DNA of 64,000 nucleotides from Actinomadura xylanilytica. GTDB taxonomy: Bacteria; Actinomycetota; Actinomycetes; Streptosporangiales; Streptosporangiaceae. This document shows positions 32,237-39,474 of this stretch, one piece after another. Position 1 is the first letter of the stretch. Every line of letters begins with the position of its first letter. Where the stretch lies: contig NZ_JASNWE010000005.1 in NCBI RefSeq assembly GCF_030283145.1, positions 310,001 through 374,000 of the forward strand, given 5' to 3'. Position numbers and translations under genes: made by a program. Below the pieces are notes generated by a model. That model had not been told where the DNA came from. It saw only the letters and a list, made by a program, of their open reading frames with translations, and did no database searches.

Positions 32237-33172
32237 CTAGCCCGCGGTGTCGCGGCCCCGGCCGGCGAGCGGCGGGGCCGGAGCGGCCGGCGGGAAGGGG
32301 ATCTCGGCCAGCACCGGGAGAAGCGACTCCTCCTCGTAGTCGAGATGCGCCGTCAGCTCTTGCGCCATGCGCTCCAGCTCGGTGCGGAAGCGCCCGGGGT
32401 CCGCGCTCCCGATATCGGCCAGCAACGCCTGGAGTCCGTCCTTGATGCGCGCGACCTCCCGATGTTCCTCGCGGATCTGCTCGAGGGCGCCGCGCAGCTG
32501 CGGATGATGGGCGCCGAGGGCGGGGAAGATATGTGCGTCCTCGCCCCTGTGATGGAATTCCAGGGCGTCGCAGAAGGCCAGGCAGTGCTGCCGGATCTGC
32601 AATCCCAGACCGGGCGCCGGCGGTTCGCCGGGCCCCTGGTGCGCCGCGCGGGCGGCGAAATGGGCCTCGGTCTCGGAGCGTATGTGCCGCAGTTGCGAGC
32701 GCAGGTGGGCGTGCGCCTCCATGATCTTGTCGGCGAGGGTGGCGATCTCGCGGGGGGCCCCGCTCTCGGGGCGCTCCAGCACCACGACCGGCAGCGTCCG
32801 GGAGGTGCTCGCCTGGTAGGCGGCGTAGCCCGGCGCCACGCCGACCGCGTGCTCGAACAGCCGGTCGCGCCGCGCGCCCTCGGCGGGGACCGCGATCGCC
32901 TCGAACTCCTCGGTGCCGGTCTCCACCCGCACCACGGGATGGGCCAGCAGATTGTGGTACCAGGCGGGATGCCGGGGCGAACCGAGGTTCGATCCGACGA
33001 CCATCAGCAGGTCGCCGTCGCGGACGCGCCCGAGTGGAACGGTGCGCTGTTCCCCCGACTTCGCGCCGGTGGTGGTCAGGAGGAGGAGGTCGCCGCCCTC
33101 GAAGGGGCCGCCGACCTTTCCCCGATTGGCCCGGAACTCCTCGATGATCTTTTGGTTGAAGGACATGGGCAT
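32237..33172 (-). CDS. Fusion: F420-type (Ddn/DUF385) nitroreductase domain plus hemerythrin domain
   Basis: 311 aa from ATG 33172. Residues 1-140 are a Ddn-like split-barrel: FNQKIIEEFRANRGKVGG, LLLLTTTGAKSGEQRTVPLG, then GSPRHPAWYHNLLAHPVVRV. Residues 150-300 are a hemerythrin HHE domain: HCLAFCDALEFHHRGEDAHI, then REEHREVARI and TAHLDYEEESLLPVL. F420H2-dependent Ddn proteins reduce quinones or nitroaromatics; hemerythrins bind O2 or NO at a di-iron site. The join suggests coupled redox and gas sensing. It is divergent from the cluster to the right. Confidence 0.85.
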   Translation of the reverse strand: MPMSFNQKIIEEFRANRGKVGGPFEGGDLLLLTTTGAKSGEQRTVPLGRVRDGDLLMVVGSNLGSPRHPAWYHNLLAHPVVRVETGTEEFEAIAVPAEGARRDRLFEHAVGVAPGYAAYQASTSRTLPVVVLERPESGAPREIATLADKIMEAHAHLRSQLRHIRSETEAHFAARAAHQGPGEPPAPGLGLQIRQHCLAFCDALEFHHRGEDAHIFPALGAHHPQLRGALEQIREEHREVARIKDGLQALLADIGSADPGRFRTELERMAQELTAHLDYEEESLLPVLAEIPFPPAAPAPPLAGRGRDTAG

Positions 33173-33537
33173 ACGGTGCGGGTCTCCAGACAAGGCGCGG
33201 CAGAGCCGCGATGCGAAAGGGAGTACGAGAAAACGAAAGAGGAAGAGAAGGCGCGGGGTGCGGCGCTCAGATCAGGCGCGCGGTGCGGAGTTCGAACTCA
33301 TGGCACGGTCCCTTGCTGAATGGTGCTCGCCCGATCTCCGGCCGGCCCACTGCTCTTTGGCCGGAGTCACGCGACACGGGCACCATTACAACCACCCGCC
33401 CGACGTCTGTCAAAACGAGGGCCCGCCCCCCCTCACCCGCGGGCCGCGCCCCCCGGGGGTGCCCGGTGGACGGCGCCGGGCAAATCCCGCGGAAGGCCGG
33501 AGAGCAGGGCGCGGGCGTCCGACTCCGAAGCTAGACG

Positions 33538-33650
33538 CTTTAATAATCATTAGCATTCGTCAGCACATCCGCCCCTCGCGTCACTGTTGATCCTGGCTGA
33601 TGCTGATCTGTCACGGGGACTGTTGACGAGTAACTATAAAAAGCTATAGT
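33538..33650 (+). promoter_or_regulatory. Promoter region of the cluster's first unit
   Basis: Two AT-rich elements lie in an otherwise empty gap (33173-33731). CTTTAATAATCATTAG at 33538-33553 matches 14 of 16 bases of CTTGAATAATGATTAG at 61649-61664. Downstream is a good promoter: -35 TTGACG (33623-33628), 16-bp spacer, -10 TATAGT (33645-33650). TTGACGAGTAACTATA there differs in one base from 47425-47440. ACTATA and TATAGT also form a small inverted repeat. Confidence 0.6.
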
Positions 33651-33731
33651 GAGTCTCCCATGGGGTTGTCCTCGGAGCCGCGGGCCGGGGCCCATCACGA
33701 CGCTCTCAACAGACCCTTGGAGGTGTCTGGC

Positions 33732-34931
33732 TTGAGTCCTCTCCGTGAGACGTACGAGTCGCTCAACCTCGAACCCAAACCGATCCGGCCGCACATCCTG
33801 GCGGCGGCCACGGTCGTCTTCGGTGACGACTACTACGCCGGCCGGCGCGAGACGATCAACCTGTCCGGCTTCGTCCAGCTGAACAAGTGGCCCATGCCGG
33901 GCTTCGAGCACCGGGTGGACGAGAAGGGCCACGCCGAGCTGGAGACCGAGCTGATCAGCGCGCCCGAGGTCGGGATCAAGGGGTTCAGCTACGAGCTGGA
34001 CGACCGCATCCAGGTCCTGTCCAACCCGTTCCTGCCCAACTCCGGTCACGTACGGCAGATCGTCCCGGGCAAGAACTTCCCGGCCGAGTTCTACATCCGC
34101 CGCTTCGGGATCCTGGAGACCAGCACCCTGCGGCTGGCGCACCGCAACGTCATCGACATCTACGGTGTCGTCGACAGCATCCCCCCGTACAAGAAGCCGC
34201 TCACCGGCCCCTACCTGGGCAGCCCGCGCGGCGACGGCCCGTTCGACGTCGTCCAGGCGCCGAACGTGGTGCGGGGCACCACCCTCCCCGAGGCGTGGTA
34301 TCCGGCCAACGACGAGAACGAGCCGGTCGGCCTCACCCCGACGGTGTTCTTCGCCGAGAGCGCCGGGCCGTGCATGTCGATGCTGGTCGACCCCTCCATG
34401 ATCATGCAGGTCTCGCTGGAGGGCCAGATCGACGTCGAGGTCAACGGCCGGACCGAGACCATCGAGCTGGCCGGCGACTACCGCAACGCCGCGGGCACCG
34501 AGATCCTGCTGTTCGGGCCCGAGAAGCACGAGGGTTCCGGCGTGCTCGCCCAGATGTCGCGGGTGGCGATGGTCGGCACCAACGAGGCCCTCGGCGGACG
34601 GGTGATGCTGCGCGCCAGCTGGCCCCGGCCGTCCGGCGGCACCCTCGGCGAAGGGACCGAGGACAGTCTCAGCCGCATCAGGTACCCGAGCGAGATGCAC
34701 ATCGACGCCGAGTTCGAGCTGGTCACACCGCAGGGCAACCTGTACGCGGCGAGCCCGGTGCACGTGGCGGGCAAGCTCAGGAGCATGGAGGCGACCGGCA
34801 CCGAACTGGCCATGGCGGGCTCCGACACGCCGCTGGTCACCGAGGACGGCACCGTCCGGGCACGCCTCACCGGGGCGCGCCTGATGATGCGGGACGCGCA
34901 CGTGGGCGAGACCGCGGCGGTGAACATCTGA
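33732..34931 (+). CDS. Unrecognised 399-aa protein, first gene of the cluster
   Basis: The TTG at 33732 is preferred because GGAGG lies about 8 nt upstream; ATG 33660 would sit almost on the predicted transcript start. The protein has no signal peptide, membrane helix or Cys-rich site. Notable stretches are INLSGFVQLNKWPMPGFEH, IVPGKNFPAEFYIRRFGILE, then AHRNVIDIYGVVDSIPPYKK and LTGPYLGSPRGDGPF. Glycine and beta-favouring residues suggest a beta-rich fold. It looks like the hypothetical proteins that appear in actinomycete biosynthetic clusters (possibly DUF6004/6073-like, from memory). A 49-bp palindrome follows it. Confidence 0.6.
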   Translation: MSPLRETYESLNLEPKPIRPHILAAATVVFGDDYYAGRRETINLSGFVQLNKWPMPGFEHRVDEKGHAELETELISAPEVGIKGFSYELDDRIQVLSNPFLPNSGHVRQIVPGKNFPAEFYIRRFGILETSTLRLAHRNVIDIYGVVDSIPPYKKPLTGPYLGSPRGDGPFDVVQAPNVVRGTTLPEAWYPANDENEPVGLTPTVFFAESAGPCMSMLVDPSMIMQVSLEGQIDVEVNGRTETIELAGDYRNAAGTEILLFGPEKHEGSGVLAQMSRVAMVGTNEALGGRVMLRASWPRPSGGTLGEGTEDSLSRIRYPSEMHIDAEFELVTPQGNLYAASPVHVAGKLRSMEATGTELAMAGSDTPLVTEDGTVRARLTGARLMMRDAHVGETAAVNI

Positions 34932-35001
34932 CCACCGTGCACGACGCTTGACGTGTCCGGCGGGTTCGGTTCTGATGGAAAAACACATAGTGCCGACCCG
35001 C

Positions 35002-35050
35002 CGGATCGTCTCTCCCGGGCATCCGCCGGATGCCCGGGAGAGACGATCCG
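35002..35050. terminator. 49-bp near-perfect palindrome (terminator or attenuator)
   Basis: A 24-bp arm at 35002-35025 (starting CGGATCGTCTCTCCC) is the exact reverse complement of 35027-35050, around a single C. It sits between the first cluster gene and the PRMT-like gene, ending just before the GGAGG site of the latter. It could stop the upstream transcript, control read-through, or hide the ribosome site. Confidence 0.7.
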
Positions 35051-35065
35051 CAACTGGAGGACGGC

Positions 35066-35950
35066 GTGGACCAACGGCTCCTGTTGATGCACCAGACTAT
35101 GCTCGCCGACCGCCCGCGCCTGGCCGCCTACGACCGGGCGCTGGAACGCGCCGTCGGCGCCGGCGACGTGGTGGCCGATGTCGGCGCCGGACTGCTGGTC
35201 CTGTCCATGCTGGCCCTGCGCCACGGCGCGGGGCACGTCTACGCGATCGAGGCCGACCCCGAGACCGCCGCGCTGGCCGCCGAGATCGCCCAGGCCAACG
35301 ACCTCAAGGGCCGGCTCACCATCGTCCAGGGCGACGCCCGCACCGTCCGGCTCCCCGAGAAGGCCGACGTCGTCGTGTCGGAGATGATGGGCAACCTCGG
35401 ACCCGAAGAGCAGATGATGGAGGTCCTGGGCGCCTTCACCGAGACCAACCTCGCGCCCGGCGGACGCGTCGTCCCGCACCGGCTGGCCACCCGGCTGGCC
35501 GCCATCGAGTTCGACGGCGAGGGCTGGGGACTGTGGGGAGAGGACTTCCTTGGCCACCGGCTCGACGCGGTGCAGGACCGCGTCGCCCCCGCCGCGCAGC
35601 TCCACTTCTTCCAGCGTCCCCCCACGCTGCTGAGCAGGCCGGTCACCATCGCCGACCACCGGTCCGGCGACGGCCGGCGGCCGCACGCGCGGGAGAGCCG
35701 CACCCTGACGGTCACCCGGCCCGGACGGCTCCAGGCGATCGTCGGCTACTTCTCCGCGACCCTCGCCAAGGGGGTCACGCTCTCCAACCTTCCCTCCTAC
35801 CCCGGTTGCAACTGGGCGGTGTGGGTCTGGCCGCTGCGGCACACCCCCGTGTCGGCGGGCGACCTGCTCCGGGTCGGGCTGCGGCCTCCCGAGGACGTCC
35901 GCAACGTCCTGGACTACCGGCTGTCCTGCGGCCTCAGACAGAGGAGATGA
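35066..35950 (+). CDS. PRMT-like SAM-dependent methyltransferase
   Basis: 294 aa from GTG 35066 with GGAGG upstream. It begins LMHQTMLADRPRLAAYDRAL, as in arginine methyltransferases. Motif I is VVADVGAGLLVLSMLALRHG, post-I VYAIEADPETA, and the double-E loop SEMMGNLGPEEQMM. The THW loop is changed to CNWAVWVWPL. PRMT-like enzymes in bacteria can methylate small guanidines or other nitrogens and may not act on proteins. The stop overlaps the next start (ATGA). It opens a four-gene chain with a propeller, an ABC1 kinase and a second methyltransferase. Confidence 0.8.
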   Translation: MDQRLLLMHQTMLADRPRLAAYDRALERAVGAGDVVADVGAGLLVLSMLALRHGAGHVYAIEADPETAALAAEIAQANDLKGRLTIVQGDARTVRLPEKADVVVSEMMGNLGPEEQMMEVLGAFTETNLAPGGRVVPHRLATRLAAIEFDGEGWGLWGEDFLGHRLDAVQDRVAPAAQLHFFQRPPTLLSRPVTIADHRSGDGRRPHARESRTLTVTRPGRLQAIVGYFSATLAKGVTLSNLPSYPGCNWAVWVWPLRHTPVSAGDLLRVGLRPPEDVRNVLDYRLSCGLRQRR

Positions 35951-36591
35951 CGATGCCGTTCGCGGCGGGCTCGGTGCGGGACATCCCCGTGCGCGCGCTG
36001 AAACTGTGCGGGCTGACCTGGACCGGGCAGTGCCTGTGGTTCTCCGAGGCCGTGTCGAACCAGATCATGGAGCTGGACCCCGCCACCGGCGAGGTGGCGC
36101 GGCGGATCCCGTGCCCGGAGGTCCGGACCGACCTGACCACCCTCGACGGCGACCTGGTCCAGGTGGCCGGCGAGCGCCGCGCCCTGCGCGTCATCGACAC
36201 CGAGTCCGGCGGGACAGTCGAGGAGAAGCCCAACCCGCGGCCCGGCAACGTGCTGTGCGGCATGGAGGCCACCCGGCACGGGCTGTGGCTCGGCTACGAG
36301 GACCTGCGGGTGATCGACCTGCGCGATCCGGACGACCTGCGCCTGATCGGGCACTACCCGGTCCGGCACGCGGTGGCCGGCGTCACCGTGTCGGACGGCT
36401 TCGTCGCCTACTCCGACTACAAGGGCGGCACCATCAACCTGATCGACCTGGAACGGGGGACCGAGGTCGCCTCGATCTCGGTCGCCGGGAACCCGACCGG
36501 GATCGCCTGGGACGGCACCCGGATTTGGTACTGCGACTACACGACCCTGCAACTTCGGGCGATCGAGATCCCCGGCATCGCCGGAGACTGA
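35947..36591 (+). CDS. YncE/Vgb-like beta-propeller protein
   Basis: 214 aa; ATG 35947 overlaps the previous stop, and ATG 35953 is six bases after GAGGAG. About five blades are visible: LTWTGQCLWFSEAVSNQIME, TTLDGDLVQVAGERRALRVI, CGMEATRHGLWLGYEDLRVI, GVTVSDGFVAYSDYKGGTIN and GIAWDGTRIWYCDYTTLQLR. It lacks a signal peptide. It resembles the virginiamycin-B-lyase/YncE propeller class but is shorter than usual and its catalytic residues cannot be confirmed. A binding or lyase role in the pathway is possible. Confidence 0.7.
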   Translation: MTMPFAAGSVRDIPVRALKLCGLTWTGQCLWFSEAVSNQIMELDPATGEVARRIPCPEVRTDLTTLDGDLVQVAGERRALRVIDTESGGTVEEKPNPRPGNVLCGMEATRHGLWLGYEDLRVIDLRDPDDLRLIGHYPVRHAVAGVTVSDGFVAYSDYKGGTINLIDLERGTEVASISVAGNPTGIAWDGTRIWYCDYTTLQLRAIEIPGIAGD

Positions 36592-36602
36592 GGGAGGACG
36601 GC

Positions 36603-37952
36603 ATGACCGAAGCCGTATCCGCTCCGGCGCGGGCCGCCCGGCGGCGGGGCGCCCTCACGAGCGCCGCGCTGTTCGCCCGGGCGGCCCGGGTGCTGGCGAC
36701 GGCCCTGGTGATGGTCGCGCTCGCACTGCCGGGATTCCTGGTCAGGAGCGCGGTGCGCGGACGGGCGGCCGGGCGGCGGCACCTCTACCGGCGCGGCACC
36801 GGCATGCTGATGGCGCTCGGCCCGACGTTCGTGAAGGCGGGCCAGGTGCTCGGTACCCGCCGCGACGTGCTGCCCGCCGGCCTGTGCGACGAGCTCTCGG
36901 TGCTCCAGGACTCGGTGGTGCCGCTGACCCGCGCGCAGACCAGGTCGGGCTTCGCCGAGGCGTACGCGCCGGACGGAACGGCCGCCACCGCCCGGGTCGC
37001 GGTGCCGCTCGCCGAGATCGACCAGCGGCCGATCGCCAGCGGCAGCGTCGCCTGCGTCTACACCGCCGTCCTGCCCTCGGGCCGCCGCGTCGCGGTCAAG
37101 CTGCGCCGCCCCGGGATCGACCGGGTGATGCGGCAGGACCTGGAGCTCATCCGGGCCGGCGCGCGGGTCGCCGCCCGGCTGCGCCCGTTCCGCGGCATGC
37201 CGGTGACCGAGGTGGTCGACAGCATGTGCGGCGCGGTGCTGGGTCAGCTCGACTTCGCCCGCGAGGCCGACAGCCTCACCCGGCTGAGGGACACCCTGTC
37301 CGCGGTGCCGCGCGTGTGGGTGCCGCGGGTGCATCCGGGGGAGTCGCGGCCCCGCTGCATCGTGATGGAGTTCATCCCGGACCTCGACCTCGACGCCGCC
37401 GCGGCGTGCCCGCCGGCGATGCGCCGGCGGTTCGCGGAGTCGGCGCTGACCGCCGTTTACCACATGCTGTTCGTCACCGGCTTTGTGCACTGCGACCTGC
37501 ACCCGGGGAACCTCTACTTCACCCGCGCCGGCCAGGTCGTCGTGCTCGACGCGGGCTTCAGCGTGCAGCTCTCGGAGCGGCTGCGGCGCCTGTTCGCCGA
37601 GTTCTTCATGAACATGGCGGTCGGCCGGGGCCGCCGCTGCGCCGAGATCGTGATCGAGAGCTCGGAGGGCCTGCACCCCGGCGCCGACCTTGAGGGCTTC
37701 ACGGTGCGGATGGCCGATCTGGTGGAACGCAGCCACGGGCTGCCCGCCAAGGACTTCAGCCTGATCGCGTTCGCCGCCGAGATGTTCGACCTGCAACGCC
37801 GGTTCGGGATCCACGCCGCGTCCGAACTGATCTTCCCGCTGCTGTCGCTGCTGGTGATCGAGGGGACGATCCGCGACCTCGACCCCGAGATCGACTTCCA
37901 GGAGAAGGCCAAACCCGTCCTCAACCGCGGCCTGTTCGGCGCGCGGGCATGA
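36603..37952 (+). CDS. ABC1/UbiB-type atypical kinase (AarF-like)
   Basis: 449 aa. A hydrophobic helix lies near 28-50. The family motif FVKAGQVLGTRRD contains KxGQ at 78-81. ASGSVACVY replaces the Ala-rich loop, Lys166 is in VAVKLRRPGI, and HCDLHPGNLYF and VLDAGFSVQL carry the catalytic Asp residues. ABC1 proteins assist quinone synthesis and bind ATP at the membrane. Standard UbiB proteins are housekeeping, so one inside a biosynthetic cluster is odd. It starts 11 bp after the propeller gene and overlaps the next methyltransferase gene (ATGA). Confidence 0.85.
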   Translation: MTEAVSAPARAARRRGALTSAALFARAARVLATALVMVALALPGFLVRSAVRGRAAGRRHLYRRGTGMLMALGPTFVKAGQVLGTRRDVLPAGLCDELSVLQDSVVPLTRAQTRSGFAEAYAPDGTAATARVAVPLAEIDQRPIASGSVACVYTAVLPSGRRVAVKLRRPGIDRVMRQDLELIRAGARVAARLRPFRGMPVTEVVDSMCGAVLGQLDFAREADSLTRLRDTLSAVPRVWVPRVHPGESRPRCIVMEFIPDLDLDAAAACPPAMRRRFAESALTAVYHMLFVTGFVHCDLHPGNLYFTRAGQVVVLDAGFSVQLSERLRRLFAEFFMNMAVGRGRRCAEIVIESSEGLHPGADLEGFTVRMADLVERSHGLPAKDFSLIAFAAEMFDLQRRFGIHAASELIFPLLSLLVIEGTIRDLDPEIDFQEKAKPVLNRGLFGARA

Positions 37953-38608
37953 CGGCGGGTGACGGGCACGCCGTCTTCCTGGCCTTCCTCGGCGACCCGC
38001 GCGGGCTGAGGGTGCTCGACCTCGGCTGCGCCGCCCCGGAGGCCGGGCGTTCGGCGCTGGACCGGGGCGCGGCAGCCTACCTGGGGCTCGCGGTCGGCGA
38101 GCGCTCGCTGGACGCGGCGCGGCACGCCCTGGCGGGCACCGCGGGCGAGGCGCGCGCGCAGGATCTGCACCGCTGGTCCGGCCATGACCTGGGCACGTTC
38201 GACGCGGTGATCTCCTGGATGACGTTCCACCGGGTGCGCAACCTCGCCCGGCTTCTGGAGACGGTCCATCACCACCTGGTGCCGGGCGGACGGCTGGTGT
38301 TCTCCGTCCCGCACCCGTTCGTGACGGCGAGCCCGGACGGGAAGGGCGACCTTGGCGGGGGAGGGGTGAGCGGCTACTTCAGCGAGGGCGAACGCCCCGC
38401 CCCCGACGGCGGTCGCGACGACACCCCGGGGGAGACCGCGATCTGGCACCGGACCCTGGAGGGCTACCTTTACGAGCTCCGCTGCTGCGGCTTCCATCTG
38501 GAGGAGCTCTCCGAGGGACGGCCCGCGCCGGGAGCCCCCGCCACGGCCCGCCGTCCCGATCCCGACGTTCCGCGCCACGTGTCTTTCCGGTGCCGTCGCC
38601 GAGCCTGA
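37949..38608 (+). CDS. Class I SAM methyltransferase (degenerate motif I)
   Basis: 219 aa; ATG overlaps the ABC1 stop. Motif I reads VLDLGCAAPEAGRSALDRGA where DLGCGxG is usual. LGLAVGERSLDAAR, then FDAVISWMTFHRVRNLARLL and HHLVPGGRLVFSVPHPFV follow the Methyltransf_11 plan. VWHRTLEGYLYELRCCGF-like text ends the fold. The altered SAM loop may lower or change cofactor binding. It is the fourth gene of the coupled unit starting at 35066. Confidence 0.78.
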   Translation: MTAGDGHAVFLAFLGDPRGLRVLDLGCAAPEAGRSALDRGAAAYLGLAVGERSLDAARHALAGTAGEARAQDLHRWSGHDLGTFDAVISWMTFHRVRNLARLLETVHHHLVPGGRLVFSVPHPFVTASPDGKGDLGGGGVSGYFSEGERPAPDGGRDDTPGETAIWHRTLEGYLYELRCCGFHLEELSEGRPAPGAPATARRPDPDVPRHVSFRCRRRA

Positions 38609-38666
38609 CGGTTGATTTTCCTATAGCCTGGGCAGCCCGATTCCGAAGCGGACGAAGGGGGCTGCG

Positions 38667-39374
38667 ATGGCCGATCGCATGGAGGAACGGCGGCTTTGGC
38701 CCGCCGGCACCGATCCGGGCTACGTCGAGGCGAGGCTCGAGCTGCTCGCCGCAGAGAAGGAACTGCTCGAACACGCCGAGCGGGTGGCGGCGGCCCGCCG
38801 CGCGCTGCCGGCCGGGCCGGTCCTGCCGCCCTACAAGTTCGCCGAGGGGCCCCGCGACCTGGCCGTGGACGAGCCTGTGGCCGCGCCTCGGCTGCACGAC
38901 CTGTTCGACGGGCACGACACGCTGGTGACCTACCACCTCATGTATGCGCCGGAGGCGCAGGAGGCGTGCCCGATGTGCTCGATGTGGGTGGACGGGTTCC
39001 ATGGCGTCTCCCACCATCTCGCCCGGCACGCCGGGTTCGCCGTCGTGGCCAAGGCGCCGCTGCCGAAGCTGCGGGAGTGGGGGCGCCGCCGGGGCTGGGA
39101 CGGCCTGCGCCTGGTCTCCAGCCACGACTCGACGTTCAACGCCGACCTCGGTACCGAGGGGGCCGGCGGCGCGCAGTTCCCCGGCATCAGCGTGTTCAGC
39201 CGTGACGGCGACGAGGTGCGGCACCGCTACACCATGCAGGCCACCGTCTCCTCCGACCTACCCGAACGCGGCATCGACCTGCTCTCGCCCGTCTGGCAGG
39301 TGCTCGACCTGATGGGACAGGGCCGGGGCGAGTGGTATGCCGGCAACGACTACCCGGGCGCGGCCAGAGGCTGA
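38667..39374 (+). CDS. DUF899 thioredoxin-like protein
   Basis: 235 aa. The family core is intact: LVTYHLMYAPEAQEACPMCS, then MWVDGFHGVSHHLARHAGF, VVAKAPLPKLREWGRRRGW and FPGISVFSRDGDEVRHRY. The CPMC pair sits where thioredoxins have CxxC. DUF899 proteins are cytoplasmic and probably redox-active. In this cluster it could handle a thiol or reduce a disulfide. It has its own start 58 bp after the methyltransferase; TTGATTTTCCTATAG at 38612-38626 may be a promoter. It converges on the solute-binding protein gene. Confidence 0.85.
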   Translation: MADRMEERRLWPAGTDPGYVEARLELLAAEKELLEHAERVAAARRALPAGPVLPPYKFAEGPRDLAVDEPVAAPRLHDLFDGHDTLVTYHLMYAPEAQEACPMCSMWVDGFHGVSHHLARHAGFAVVAKAPLPKLREWGRRRGWDGLRLVSSHDSTFNADLGTEGAGGAQFPGISVFSRDGDEVRHRYTMQATVSSDLPERGIDLLSPVWQVLDLMGQGRGEWYAGNDYPGAARG

Positions 39375-39392
39375 GCCCGGCAGTACTTCTCC

Positions 39393-39438
39393 AGTGCCGG
39401 TAAGGCACTCGCCTGGCGGCTTGTGCCTTACCGGCACT
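39393..39438. terminator. Perfect 16-bp hairpin with repeat-family loop
   Basis: AGTGCCGGTAAGGCAC (39393-39408) pairs exactly with GTGCCTTACCGGCACT (39423-39438). The 14-nt loop TCGCCTGGCGGCTT shares TCGCCTGGCGGCT with repeats at 15.0 and 23.9 kb. It lies between convergent genes, so it likely ends both transcripts. Confidence 0.75.
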
Positions 39439-39474
39439 TTGGCACGGCCCTCGGGCCGAGCCGGTGCCTGGAAG

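Noticed and set aside
38612..38626. TTGATTTTCCTATAG as a further cluster promoter
   Set aside because: The spacing between possible -35 and -10 boxes is too short; kept only as a remark under the DUF899 gene.
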